From Butyrivibrio proteoclasticus B316 (GTDB lineage: Bacteria; Bacillota; Clostridia; Lachnospirales; Lachnospiraceae): a stretch of DNA of 64,000 nt. Positions 44,205-52,930 of the stretch are shown in pieces. Numbering within the stretch: position 1 is the stretch's first letter; each line of letters opens with the position of its first letter. The translations under genes and the position numbers were made by a program. The notes under the pieces were generated by a model. That model saw only the letters and a program-made list of their open reading frames with translations, ran no database searches and was not told where the DNA came from. The stretch spans positions 3,465,897-3,529,896 of the forward strand of contig NC_014387.1 in assembly GCF_000145035.1 (NCBI RefSeq), written 5' to 3'.

Positions 44205-44855
44205 TTACTTCCCCTTTCTGCTAACAATGTATTTGTAAATCGGGTTGCCTAGTGATGAGAACTTCTCCTCATATTCCGTCATTACATTGCCTTCATTCAT
44301 AACAGGATCATTATGAAGGTCTCGTGTAACTGCATCCAGGTTCCATCCAGCCGGCTCAACCTCTTCAAGGGCAAAATCAAACAGGTCCTTGTTATCAGTC
44401 TTAAATTCTACGACTCCGTCAGGCTTGAGAATTTTATCATACCTGCCTAAAAACTCTCTTGATGGAAGTCGTCTCTTGGCATGTCTGTCCTTGGGCCACG
44501 GATCTGAGAAATTGAGGTAAATTCGGTCTACCTCAGATGGAGCAAACACATCAGTGATGTTCTCGGCATCCATTCTAATGAAAATAACATTAGGAAGCTG
44601 CCTCTGCTCCTGCTTCTGTATTGCTCTCAGAAGTACACTGGAATACTTCTCGATACCTACATAATTGACATTAGGGTTAAGCTCAGCCAAATCCATAAGG
44701 AATCTGCCCTTACCCATTCCAATCTCAATCCGGATCGGGTTGTCATTACCAAATACTTCTTTCTTCCAGAGTCCCTTCTTGGTCTCGGGCTCCTTGACAG
44801 TATACTTACTGTCAGCAATAACTTCTCTGGAACCTGCAATGTTTCTTAAACGCAT
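44205..44855 (-). CDS. trmB: tRNA (guanine-N7-)-methyltransferase, 216 aa
   Basis: The enzyme methylates G46 of tRNAs. IRIEIGMGKGRFLMDLA is the SAM-binding motif I, and YLNFSDPWPKDRHAKRRL is the strongly conserved TrmB signature. The C-terminal TEYEEKFSSLGNPIYK is also typical. Length is normal. The ATG follows AGGATG. It precedes trxA with a three-base gap. Confidence 0.95.
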   Translation of the reverse strand: MRLRNIAGSREVIADSKYTVKEPETKKGLWKKEVFGNDNPIRIEIGMGKGRFLMDLAELNPNVNYVGIEKYSSVLLRAIQKQEQRQLPNVIFIRMDAENITDVFAPSEVDRIYLNFSDPWPKDRHAKRRLPSREFLGRYDKILKPDGVVEFKTDNKDLFDFALEEVEPAGWNLDAVTRDLHNDPVMNEGNVMTEYEEKFSSLGNPIYKYIVSRKGK

Positions 44856-44898
44856 TTCTCATCCTACCTAAAATTCTTATAATAGAATTTTACAACAT

Positions 44899-44927
44899 TT
44901 GCGACCACTTGGAAAGTAGTGTATTAT
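44899..44927 (+). promoter_or_regulatory. Possible promoter of the D,D-carboxypeptidase gene
   Basis: TTGCGA and TATTAT are separated by 17 bases. Transcription would start close to 44934, only a few bases before the ATG at 44937, implying a leaderless or nearly leaderless message. Confidence 0.4.
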
Positions 44928-44936
44928 CTATATACT

Positions 44937-46385
44937 ATGAGACATTCTTTTTTCTTTAATACAAGGAAAATTGCATATAGAGGCCTTTTGAGTGTCATCA
45001 CATTCATGATATTGGCATATAGCCTTAGTTTCACCTCTTTTGCCGAAACCATCGACTATCAGGCAGAGGCTGAACAGCGTAAAGAGCTGCCTATTCAGAG
45101 CAACGAAACCTCCGGTTGGCCAGAGGGGCCACAGATTGGGGCTGAGGCAGCTATTGTCATGGATGCTTCCACTGGTACAATCCTTTATGCCAAGAATATC
45201 CATGAAGAGTTGTATCCGGCCAGTACCACCAAGATCATGACTTGTCTGCTTGCAGTTGAGAACGCCAGTCTCAGTGATAAGATAACTTTTTCAAATGAAG
45301 CTGTATTCAGCGTTCCAAGAGATGGTTCTTCTATAGGTATGGATGTTGGCGAATCAATTACGCTTGAGCAGGCTCTTTTCGGAATCATGGTAGGAAGCGC
45401 CAATGAGGTTGCCAACGCTGTCGCTGAACATGTAAGTGGCAGTATTGATGCCTTTGTTAATCTCATGAACCAAAGAGCCAGTGAGCTTGGCTGTACCAAT
45501 ACTCATTTTAACAATACCAATGGACTTCAGGATGATGATCATTACACCAGTGCCTATGATCTGGCGCTTATAGCAAGAGCCTTTTTTAACAACGAGCTCT
45601 TATGTAAGGTCGGTAACACTCCAAGATATCACTTCACGGAGACTTCTACCCAGCCTGATGATTTTTATCTCAATAACAAACACAAGCTGATAACAGGTGA
45701 AGTCAAATTTGACGGTATTATTGGTGGCAAGACCGGCTATACCGATCAGGCACGCGAGACCCTTGTGACCTGTGCAGAAAGAGATGGCGTCAAGTTAATC
45801 TGCGTGATCCTCAAAGAAGAATCTCCTTCCCAGTTTACTGACACTGTTACTTTGTTTAATTACGGTTTTAATAATTTTACCTCTGTAAATGTAGCAGATA
45901 CCGACACCAGATATATGCCTAATGATTCTCTTTTCTTTGAATCAGAAAACGATGTCTTTGGAAGATCTGGGACAATACTTAGCCTTAGTAAATCCAGTAC
46001 GATCATAATTCCCAAGACTTCTTCTATAAATGATACAGATTATTCAGTATCTTACGATTTGACAGAAGATGATCTTAGCAGCTCTCCAAGCGCCATTGCC
46101 AAGATATCTTATACCTACAATGGTGTTCCGATCGGCACTGCCCTTTTATGCTACGCAGCCCAGCGCGGAAATGGTAATTTTGGTGGCTCCGCTCACACGC
46201 ATACTACATATATCAACGTATATTATATTTTTATCTCGGCAGCCGCCTTCGTAGTCCTGATGACTATAATCAGTACTGTTTCGGCCAGAGTGTCCCTGAA
46301 CAGGCGCTACACAAGTAAAAACGACAGACTTAGATACAAACGCCGTAAAAGAGAATACAAAAAAGGAAAACTTCATTTTAAATAA
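44937..46385 (+). CDS. D-alanyl-D-alanine carboxypeptidase (S11 family, PBP5-like), 482 aa
   Basis: The enzyme trims the terminal D-Ala of peptidoglycan stem peptides. A signal peptide covers about residues 1-36. The active-site motifs are PASTTK with Ser96 and Lys99, SAN with Ser154, and KTG at 265-267. A C-terminal membrane helix (about 422-446) with a long Lys/Arg-rich tail replaces the usual amphipathic anchor. The start is uncertain: a GTG at 44919 is in frame, but its ribosome site is too close and the extra six residues do not fit a signal peptide, so the ATG at 44937 is preferred. Confidence 0.92.
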   Translation: MRHSFFFNTRKIAYRGLLSVITFMILAYSLSFTSFAETIDYQAEAEQRKELPIQSNETSGWPEGPQIGAEAAIVMDASTGTILYAKNIHEELYPASTTKIMTCLLAVENASLSDKITFSNEAVFSVPRDGSSIGMDVGESITLEQALFGIMVGSANEVANAVAEHVSGSIDAFVNLMNQRASELGCTNTHFNNTNGLQDDDHYTSAYDLALIARAFFNNELLCKVGNTPRYHFTETSTQPDDFYLNNKHKLITGEVKFDGIIGGKTGYTDQARETLVTCAERDGVKLICVILKEESPSQFTDTVTLFNYGFNNFTSVNVADTDTRYMPNDSLFFESENDVFGRSGTILSLSKSSTIIIPKTSSINDTDYSVSYDLTEDDLSSSPSAIAKISYTYNGVPIGTALLCYAAQRGNGNFGGSAHTHTTYINVYYIFISAAAFVVLMTIISTVSARVSLNRRYTSKNDRLRYKRRKREYKKGKLHFK

Positions 46386-46392
46386 AGACATT

Positions 46393-46448
46393 AAAAAAGA
46401 AATCTCATTCTATAGCAAATATGTTATAGGTAGCTGAGATTTCTTTTT
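46393..46448 (+). terminator. Bidirectional intrinsic terminator
   Basis: AAAAAAGAAATCTCA pairs with TGAGATTTCTTTTTAT, with a partial inner stem. It serves the carboxypeptidase gene and the convergent exonuclease gene. Confidence 0.8.
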
Positions 46449-46450
46449 AT

Positions 46451-47386
46451 TTAATCGCTTTGTCTTTTCTTGATTTTTCTTTGTTTGACCTTCATGGCTT
46501 CAACATCTTCCGGCTGAATGAATTTACATGTCTTAACTACATATAATCTGCCATTTTCAGCCTTCTTGATCCTGACCTTGGACTTCATAAAACCGTGAAG
46601 CTCGCAATAAGCTACAGAATAGTAATGCTTACTGTTTGGTGTAAACCATTTGACCTTACGCCTAATGTTGCGATGGCACAAATAGCACTTTGTGCTCATT
46701 ATTTCTATGTTCTCCAGAATATCTTCCTTGGAATCAAACTCCCTCGATATGTATTTGAAATAATTATCAAAGGTAATCTTGATCTCCTGTTTCCTGGTCT
46801 TGGGAGTTACGTAGGTATCAAAGGATACTCTCTGAAGAACCTTATCTCCTAGCTTTCTGAATATTCTTGCTGTGTATTCAGCATCTGCAAGAGCTCTGTG
46901 GAAAGGAATATCCTTATCCATCTGCATCTCATCAACTACAGTTGACAGAGCCTTTCTGGACTTGCCATCATCAAAGGCTATGCTATAGAGCTTCTGTACA
47001 TCGTAAAAGGCAATTGGTCTGTCCGACAAAAGAGGCATTCCAAAAAAATCCAGATTCCTCTGAAATTCTGTCAGATCAAGTGGTCCCCAGCTGCAAAACT
47101 GTGGATCTTCTCCGCACCACTTAAGAAATTCATCGGCTACATCTGTAAATGGCTCACCACTCTCCAAGTCTTCCATAGTCAAGTGTATCAGCTTACCTGT
47201 GATCCTGTGCATCTGCTTGAATACCTGCGGTCTTATGAGTCTGGAAAACTCGCCGATCTTTTCTTTTTTCTCATTTAATTTGACTGCGCCAATCTCTACT
47301 ATCTCGAAATTAAGTGTCTTACCATTCTCTACTACAGGCGCATCTCCCTGGTTCCATTCCAGGTCAAATATAATGTAATTCTTCAT
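46451..47386 (-). CDS. DEDD-family 3'-5' exonuclease with C-terminal Cys/His region, 311 aa
   Basis: The exonuclease domain (about 1-190) opens with IIFDLEWNQGD, whose Asp8 and Glu10 are the first metal ligands, and contains HRALADAEYTARIF with the later His and Asp. This is the RNase T / DNA polymerase III epsilon-like fold, close to the KapD group. The C-terminal part (about 230-300) has KCYLCHRN and YCELH, possibly a zinc-binding element. It begins one base after the esterase gene ends. Whether the substrate is RNA or DNA cannot be told. Confidence 0.85.
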   Translation of the reverse strand: MKNYIIFDLEWNQGDAPVVENGKTLNFEIVEIGAVKLNEKKEKIGEFSRLIRPQVFKQMHRITGKLIHLTMEDLESGEPFTDVADEFLKWCGEDPQFCSWGPLDLTEFQRNLDFFGMPLLSDRPIAFYDVQKLYSIAFDDGKSRKALSTVVDEMQMDKDIPFHRALADAEYTARIFRKLGDKVLQRVSFDTYVTPKTRKQEIKITFDNYFKYISREFDSKEDILENIEIMSTKCYLCHRNIRRKVKWFTPNSKHYYSVAYCELHGFMKSKVRIKKAENGRLYVVKTCKFIQPEDVEAMKVKQRKIKKRQSD

Positions 47387-47387
47387 A

Positions 47388-48218
47388 TTAGTTCCAATAT
47401 TGATTCATCCAAGTAACAGCCAGTTCTGTCCATGGCTCGCACTGAGGAATTACTTCCTTGGCACTTGGGCTTTCTGTTATCTTATTTGCAAGAGCAAGTC
47501 CATGTCCTCCCACAGGGAAAATATGTAACTCTGTATTTATATTATATTTCTTTAGTGTCATTGCGAAAAGTAGAGAATTCTCAACAGGTACACTTCCATC
47601 TGTATATGTATGCCAGATAAATGTCCTTGGAACATCCTCGCAGGATACATTTTCAAGCGACATTTCATCTACAAGTTCATCGTACCTTGTCCCCAGAAGG
47701 TTTTTAAATGAGTCTCTATGCGCAAATTCTCCTGATGTAATTACAGGATAGCACAGCATAAGTCCGTTTGGGCGAAGCTTTTCTTTATTATTATTGTAAG
47801 CATTTCCAAAAAGCTTTTCTGATATGAAATCTTTTTTCCAAAAGCATGCATAACTGGCAGCAAGATGTCCGCCTGCAGAACACCCTTCTACAACAATTGC
47901 ATCTGAATCCACATTCCATTCATCTGCATTATCTCTAATTATATGAAAGGCTCTCCCAAGCTCTAAAAGAGCTGTAGGATAAGTTGCAGGAGCACAAGAA
48001 TACCTGAGAATTGCTGCGTTAAAACCCTTAGCCAAAAATGTAAGTGCCATTGGTTCAGCTTCTCTGTCTGATGTATAAGCATATCCACCTCCGGGACATA
48101 AGAGGATAAGCGGACGCTTTGAGAGTTTTATCTCTTTTGATTTCTCCTGAATATATACAGTAAGTTTTGCTCCTTCCAAAGAGCCTTCTTCTTTTATCAG
48201 AAATTCTTTATAAAACAT
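47388..48218 (-). CDS. Alpha/beta hydrolase, acetylesterase-like, 276 aa
   Basis: The oxyanion region CPGGGYAYTSDRE (about 41-53), nucleophile motif EGCSAGGHLA with Ser114, an acid in YTDGSVPVENS and the His of PVGGHGLALA form a complete catalytic set of the BD-FAE/axe-like esterase group. There is no signal peptide, so it probably acts in the cytoplasm, for example deacetylating imported xylo-oligosaccharides; that substrate is inferred from family habit. The ATG follows GGGGGTT. It is followed at one base by the exonuclease gene. Confidence 0.85.
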   Translation of the reverse strand: MFYKEFLIKEEGSLEGAKLTVYIQEKSKEIKLSKRPLILLCPGGGYAYTSDREAEPMALTFLAKGFNAAILRYSCAPATYPTALLELGRAFHIIRDNADEWNVDSDAIVVEGCSAGGHLAASYACFWKKDFISEKLFGNAYNNNKEKLRPNGLMLCYPVITSGEFAHRDSFKNLLGTRYDELVDEMSLENVSCEDVPRTFIWHTYTDGSVPVENSLLFAMTLKKYNINTELHIFPVGGHGLALANKITESPSAKEVIPQCEPWTELAVTWMNQYWN

Positions 48219-48304
48219 TTATAACCCCCATGTTCAAGTTTATTTCTCATTCTACTAAAATATAAGGTGTATCAATGCATTTTGCAATATTTTCAAATTA
48301 AGTG

Positions 48305-48333
48305 TTGACATTTTATATTGTGTGCAATATAAT
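48305..48333 (+). promoter_or_regulatory. Consensus promoter of the glutathione peroxidase gene with overlapping inverted repeat
   Basis: TTGACA at 48305-48310 and TATAAT at 48328-48333 are separated by exactly 17 bases, a perfect sigma-A promoter. Within it TATATTG and CAATATA (48314-48331) form an inverted repeat with four bases between, overlapping the -10, a good position for a repressor. Confidence 0.85.
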
Positions 48334-48395
48334 TTAACTAAATCAAAACATTGTAACTAATTTAATTGCACATATATTATTTATGGAGGTCCAAA

Positions 48396-48938
48396 ATGGG
48401 ATTTTATGATTATTCTGTAACTGATGCTCAGGGAAACGAAGTTTCTATGGCTGATTTCAAGGGCAAGGTAGTTCTTGTTGTTAACACTGCTACAGGTTGT
48501 GGCTTCACACCTCATTACAAGGATATCGAGGCTATGTATGAGCAGTATCATGATCAGGGTCTTGAGGTTCTTGATATCCCTTGTAACCAGTTCGCTGGAC
48601 AGACTCCTGGTACAGACGATGAGATTCATGAGTTCTGCCAGCTTCATTACAATACTAAGTTCCCTCAGATGACTAAGTCAGAGGTTAACGGTGAGGGTCA
48701 GCTTCCTCTTTACAAGTTCCTCAAGGAGCAGAAGGGCTTTGAAGGTTTCGGCAAGGGACCTGCAGCTCTTGCTATGAGTGTTATGCTCAAGAAGATTGAT
48801 AAAGATTACAAGAATAATCCTGATATTAAGTGGAACTTCACTAAGTTCGTTGTAGATCGTGAGGGTAATGTTGTAGCCCGCTTCGAGCCTACAGAAGACA
48901 TGAAAAAGGTTGCAGAGTGTGTAGCATCTCTTATCTAA
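48396..48938 (+). CDS. Glutathione peroxidase-family thiol peroxidase, 180 aa
   Basis: The start at 48396 (MGFYDYSV) is chosen because GGAGG lies six bases upstream. The active-site segment VNTATGCGFTPHY has Cys35 in place of selenocysteine, and NQFAGQTPGTDDEI and WNFTKFVVDREGNV complete the family pattern, with Gln and Trp of the catalytic tetrad. Bacterial members of this kind usually use thioredoxin rather than glutathione. Codon use is strongly biased and the promoter is consensus, so it is probably highly expressed, giving peroxide defence in an anaerobe. Confidence 0.94.
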   Translation: MGFYDYSVTDAQGNEVSMADFKGKVVLVVNTATGCGFTPHYKDIEAMYEQYHDQGLEVLDIPCNQFAGQTPGTDDEIHEFCQLHYNTKFPQMTKSEVNGEGQLPLYKFLKEQKGFEGFGKGPAALAMSVMLKKIDKDYKNNPDIKWNFTKFVVDREGNVVARFEPTEDMKKVAECVASLI

Positions 48939-48992
48939 TCTCCATAAGATTTGCGTAATTGCGATGCAGCAAAACACCCATTATATATTTAG

Positions 48993-49028
48993 AAACGGCT
49001 GAGCAGTGTTAAACTGTTCAGCCGTTTT
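48993..49028 (+). terminator. Intrinsic terminator after the glutathione peroxidase gene
   Basis: AAACGGCTGAGCAGT pairs with ACTGTTCAGCCGTTTT with one mismatch and a short loop. The gene from the other side converges on it, so it may act both ways. Confidence 0.85.
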
Positions 49029-49038
49029 GATCATTATC

Positions 49039-49659
49039 TTATAGTTTCAGCTTAGAAAGTCCGGCCTTTCTAAGTTCGATTGCCGCCATAAGAAAAGCTC
49101 CCTGTCCTACAATATTGATTCCTTCTGCAATCCAGTTCCAGTAGGCTTTATCAAAATCTTTGGAAGCAAGATACCCCATACAAAGTGAACACACAAAATC
49201 AATTACCAGCAATACTATTATTGAAGGCCTTTTAAGCTTATGCGCAAGGACTCCAAGACTGTAGCATATCATGGCAAGTCCCACGATCATGAAACTGACC
49301 ATAATAGCTGTCCCTTTAAATAGCACGGGCGGTACAACACACATGGCAGCATTTTCTACCTGCTTGTATGAGAGCATGCCTATAAGCCCTAACCCTGAAA
49401 GCAAAAAGCCAATAGAAATAACCGGAAAATACAAATTATTGAGTGCTTCAAAATCGCATATATTTGCTGCATATAACAATTTATAAAGAGCTTTCGAGAC
49501 TCCTGCAAAAACTACATCCATAGTCCCTGTAGAAAAAAGAGCAAAAGCCCCTTTACTCATTTTGAAATACAGATCCCTCTGCAGTTTAACTGCAGCGACC
49601 GCGAATAATATGACCGGAATGAAATCTGCCAGAGCCATAATAACGGTGTAATCCTTCAT
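49039..49659 (-). CDS. Membrane protein of unknown function, 206 aa, last gene of the TetR operon
   Basis: The start at 49659 (MKDYTVIMALAD) is chosen because GGAGGGG lies just upstream. Six to seven hydrophobic helices are visible with short loops, and no family is recognised. Small charged elements include KLKRPS in a cytoplasmic loop and a basic C-terminus. It is 36 bp downstream of the DUF1295 gene in a five-gene same-strand set controlled by a TetR protein, so it probably serves the same pathway, perhaps as a transporter or membrane anchor. That role is inferred from position alone. Confidence 0.7.
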   Translation of the reverse strand: MKDYTVIMALADFIPVILFAVAAVKLQRDLYFKMSKGAFALFSTGTMDVVFAGVSKALYKLLYAANICDFEALNNLYFPVISIGFLLSGLGLIGMLSYKQVENAAMCVVPPVLFKGTAIMVSFMIVGLAMICYSLGVLAHKLKRPSIIVLLVIDFVCSLCMGYLASKDFDKAYWNWIAEGINIVGQGAFLMAAIELRKAGLSKLKL

Positions 49660-49695
49660 ATACCCCTCCAACAAATACCTTTTTCTAAAAAGACC

Positions 49696-50505
49696 TTACT
49701 TCCCCACTTTATTCAGATGATAAATAGGCAAAAATGGAATAATGATCGGAGTCTTATTCGCATAATCTATGTATTCCTGATTGTTGCCATAGTGCCCAAG
49801 CTGTCTCTTTTCCAGCCTCTGTGCTCCGTTAAACATAATGTAGACAATAGCAACATAGGCAATTATTGCCATGAGCCACTGGCCAATTCCTGTATAAGTT
49901 GTAACCCCGCTAATAAATACTCCTGTCCAGAAAATTATCTCCCCAAGATAATTTGGACATCTGACAATTTTATAAAGGCCCTCAGTAGCTACCATGTTAG
50001 GATTTATTTTTTTCTGAGCAGATTTCTGCTTGTCAGAAGCTGATTCAAGGATAAGCCCGCACACTGAAATTACCATACCAATCACAGGAAGGATCACATC
50101 CTTAGACTCATTTGCATATCTGTAGAACATAGGGCTTACCTGAATAGTATAAAGAACTGCTGAAAAAAGCCATATTGCTATGCTGACAAATACTGGTATT
50201 TTCTTACTTGCACCGATTTCCCCATTAAACGTTTTCCTGTATGCGGCGCTTTTTATTTCTCTATACAAAAGAAATCCAGATAATCTGGCTCCATATGCGA
50301 TAAAGAGGATCATCTGTAAAATGCAGAGCCACAATACCCCTTGTGTCCATCCATTTTTAAGTGCAATTATAAATGCGCATATACCGCCTCCTGCTATAGC
50401 AAAACCATAACCTATAGAAAGAAAATATATATATTTGTAAAAACCTACTGCACACAGTACTAGACATACCAGGCAGATAATAAGTAAAGAATCCAGATGT
50501 AACAT
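49696..50505 (-). CDS. DUF1295 / isoprenylcysteine methyltransferase-like membrane enzyme, 269 aa
   Basis: Six or more membrane helices are present. The conserved C-terminal core is visible as GLYKIVRCPNYLGEIIFWTGVFIS, followed by AQRLEKRQLGHYGNNQEYIDY, the pattern of DUF1295 proteins. This superfamily contains steroid 5-alpha-reductases and isoprenylcysteine methyltransferases, which act on lipid substrates inside the membrane. Whether this one is a reductase or a methyltransferase cannot be decided by eye. It lies 16 bp downstream of an SDR-type oxidoreductase gene in the TetR operon. Confidence 0.83.
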   Translation of the reverse strand: MLHLDSLLIICLVCLVLCAVGFYKYIYFLSIGYGFAIAGGGICAFIIALKNGWTQGVLWLCILQMILFIAYGARLSGFLLYREIKSAAYRKTFNGEIGASKKIPVFVSIAIWLFSAVLYTIQVSPMFYRYANESKDVILPVIGMVISVCGLILESASDKQKSAQKKINPNMVATEGLYKIVRCPNYLGEIIFWTGVFISGVTTYTGIGQWLMAIIAYVAIVYIMFNGAQRLEKRQLGHYGNNQEYIDYANKTPIIIPFLPIYHLNKVGK

Positions 50506-50521
50506 TTTCCGCTCTCCTGTC

Positions 50522-51370
50522 TTATTTAGTAAAATTGTCCTTTATATACTGTTTGAAGCTCATTTCTCCATAAGTGGTATCTCCTACCATCTCCTCAGTA
50601 AGTGTCCACTTTGAAAATCTTAAAATAGCCTCTTTGCCATTCTTTTTGAGCTTGTTAACAAATGCAAGAACATCAAAAAGCCAAGCAGGAGCTCTTTTTA
50701 TAACCGGTGTCTTGCCAGCGGCTTCAAAGCACATATTGGCAATTTCTTCATAAGAATATGTCTCTTTACCACCTACGTTGTAAGACTTGTTATCATCAAG
50801 CATGTGCTTAACAATAAACTCACCAAAGTCCTCTGTTGAAATAACATTTGCATGAACCGGTTTTTTACCAAGGAGTGTAACCTCTCCTTTTTCTATCATT
50901 GGACGGAATACCTTAACAATGTCGTAAAAGTATCCTGTTGGACGGTGGATTACATAAGTAAGGCCACTCTTTTTAAGCTCTTCTTCAAAAAGATATTTAG
51001 CGTGAAGCATAGGAACCTTTGGAGCCTTATCTGCTTTGATAACTGAGATATAGGTAAATCTCTTAACACCGGCGGCCTTAGCCTCATTCAGAATATTAAG
51101 ATTTCCCTGATAGTCGATATCATAGTTAGATACTGTTGCTGATCCTTTTGTAAGACCTACTGTTGTGATAACAACATCTGCACCATCACATGTTCCTTTA
51201 AGAGTTTCAGGCTTGGTTACATCAACCTTTTTAAATGTATATGCTTTCTCATCAACCCCAATATCTCTTGTCATCATATCCAGAGCCACTACTTCATGTC
51301 CCTCTTTGACAAGTGATCTGAAAATATCTGCGCCAAGATTTCCAAAAGCGCCTGCAAGTACTACTTTCAT
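50522..51370 (-). CDS. NAD(P)-binding atypical short-chain dehydrogenase (NmrA-like), 282 aa
   Basis: The Rossmann motif is AGAFGNLGADIFR near the N-terminus, with VVALDMMTRD after it and the VVITTVGLTKGS strand. The typical Tyr-x-x-x-Lys is not clearly placed; HAKYLFEEELKKSGLTYVIHRPTGYF looks like the atypical extended SDR or NmrA-like group that includes electron-transfer chaperones and lipid dehydrogenases. It sits between an FMN-binding split-barrel gene and a DUF1295 gene in the TetR operon, suggesting a redox step on a membrane-associated substrate. Substrate unknown. Confidence 0.85.
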   Translation of the reverse strand: MKVVLAGAFGNLGADIFRSLVKEGHEVVALDMMTRDIGVDEKAYTFKKVDVTKPETLKGTCDGADVVITTVGLTKGSATVSNYDIDYQGNLNILNEAKAAGVKRFTYISVIKADKAPKVPMLHAKYLFEEELKKSGLTYVIHRPTGYFYDIVKVFRPMIEKGEVTLLGKKPVHANVISTEDFGEFIVKHMLDDNKSYNVGGKETYSYEEIANMCFEAAGKTPVIKRAPAWLFDVLAFVNKLKKNGKEAILRFSKWTLTEEMVGDTTYGEMSFKQYIKDNFTK

Positions 51371-51427
51371 TTTCTTACCTGTAGACCTATAGGCTTATAT
51401 GTATAGGCCTACTCTCCTTCCCCATTA

Positions 51428-52357
51428 TTATTTTTTCTTTTTCTCTTGCGCTCTCTTATCGTTAATTATCTTCATATGCTCTTCAGTGATGAGCTCAACA
51501 TTATTCTCTCTGGCCCAGTCCACGCATCCCTTAAGAGCTGCCGGAAGAAATACTCTTGGAACATTAAGCATAAGCTTGAGAGCATCATCAGTGAATTTGA
51601 TCTTGTCATCAATCCTGTCTGCCGCATAACGTACTGACTGAAGTGAAGCCTGTCTCATCTGTAACAGTTCTGCTCTCATATGTCTTTTTCTATGGAACCA
51701 GAAGTTCTTACTGTCTCTGTAACCGTAGTCTACAGGGAGAGGTGGGAAATCCTTGGCCCTTACCCCGTTTATAATGGCATCGGAATATTTCTTTTTCATA
51801 AGTATCTTGTCGATTCTGAGAATGAAATGCGCTCCGAATTTGCTGGTGATTCCATTGAAATCATGATAAGGTCCTTCATATCCTTCAAGCTGTCCGGGCT
51901 GATCCTTATCTGCACCATCAAGTTCTCTCATCCACGTGCACTCTATAACCTCTATTGCATCGGTCATAACCATCGGTCTTATGTCATCAGGATTTTCCTC
52001 CTGAATAAGGCTCTTCTCCAGCCTAAAATTACACTTAGGCATCTTCTCTGATGGCTTGTCCCCTGGCCATGAGAGCTTAACTGCCTCTTTAAAATTCTTG
52101 GGATTATCATCAATAAAGTTAATTGCACATTTTCCGGTGCGGAGTATATTCTGTGCTGTATTTGATGAATTACGACAGTTTAAGAGCATTGCGTAATACT
52201 CCTTACCTGCTACATAGTAGGGCTGGATTAGTGAATAAGGCCCTAAGTTAGTTGTGCCATCCTCACATAAAGTGCTGATGACTACTGTAGGCATTGGGAA
52301 AAAAAGTGATGTCTGATAAAAGTTGTCTACTATCCTCAGATTCTCAAAGCTACTCAT
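51428..52357 (-). CDS. Flavin reductase-like protein with C-terminal PCP_red-like helical domain, 309 aa
   Basis: The start at 52357 (MSSFENLRIVDNF) is chosen because AGGAGG lies nine bases upstream. The N-terminal two thirds (about 15-215) form a flavin reductase-like FMN-binding barrel with VVISTLCEDGTTNLGPYS and SSNTAQNILRTGKCAINF. The last 70 residues (FTDDALKLMLNVPRVFLP to HMKIINDKR) resemble the small PCP_red domain found at the end of protochlorophyllide reductase-type proteins. The C-terminus is Lys-rich. It is the first structural gene after the TetR regulator. The combination is uncommon and no reaction can be named. Confidence 0.82.
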   Translation of the reverse strand: MSSFENLRIVDNFYQTSLFFPMPTVVISTLCEDGTTNLGPYSLIQPYYVAGKEYYAMLLNCRNSSNTAQNILRTGKCAINFIDDNPKNFKEAVKLSWPGDKPSEKMPKCNFRLEKSLIQEENPDDIRPMVMTDAIEVIECTWMRELDGADKDQPGQLEGYEGPYHDFNGITSKFGAHFILRIDKILMKKKYSDAIINGVRAKDFPPLPVDYGYRDSKNFWFHRKRHMRAELLQMRQASLQSVRYAADRIDDKIKFTDDALKLMLNVPRVFLPAALKGCVDWARENNVELITEEHMKIINDKRAQEKKKK

Positions 52358-52399
52358 GTTGTATGTCCTCCTATTTCTTCGTGTTACCCCCAAAATCTG

Positions 52400-52918
52400 T
52401 CACACGAGTTTTTTTATGATCGAATACTGTTTATCAAAAGGTATATTTGCCATAGTCCATCTGATAATTGATTCTGCTATATGGAGCGTAAGAAACTCTA
52501 TATCATCGTAGTCAGAGTTTTCTACTGCTCTTGCTATCAGCTGTGCAATTCGCGCCTTGAACTGAACCTGTCTCTTGGATATCACATCCGAAAAAACCCT
52601 CTGAGCATCTTCATCAGAAAACAATCTCTCATACTTCCTGATGAATTTATCAAGGGCTGAGTGAGCCTGCCTCAGGAATGCCTCCGGATCAGAGTCCTGT
52701 ATTGCTGTTATTACGCTAACGCACTGTTCCCAGTCTTCTAACATGAAGGAAACTATAAGCTCATCCTTGGATTTGAAATAATTGTAGAGTGTTCCAACTG
52801 CAATATTGCATCCATTGGCTACTGATCTGATAGTTGTCTTGGCATAGCCATTATTCAAGATCTGATGCATAGCTTCGATTTGTATTTGTTCTCTTAAATT
52901 ATCAATGATTTTTGGCAT
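52400..52918 (-). CDS. TetR/AcrR-family transcriptional regulator, 172 aa
   Basis: The start at 52918 (MPKIIDNLREQIQ) is chosen because AAGGAT lies upstream; the frame extends 20 codons into the operator. The helix-turn-helix is NNGYAKTTIRSVANGCNIAVGTLYNYF (residues about 20-46), the classic TetR signature, followed by a mostly helical ligand domain. It is the first gene of a five-gene operon and lies directly downstream of a 40-bp near-perfect palindrome that overlaps the promoter, so it should repress itself and the four downstream genes until a ligand is bound. Confidence 0.92.
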   Translation of the reverse strand: MPKIIDNLREQIQIEAMHQILNNGYAKTTIRSVANGCNIAVGTLYNYFKSKDELIVSFMLEDWEQCVSVITAIQDSDPEAFLRQAHSALDKFIRKYERLFSDEDAQRVFSDVISKRQVQFKARIAQLIARAVENSDYDDIEFLTLHIAESIIRWTMANIPFDKQYSIIKKLV

Positions 52919-52930
52919 ATTTTTATCCTT

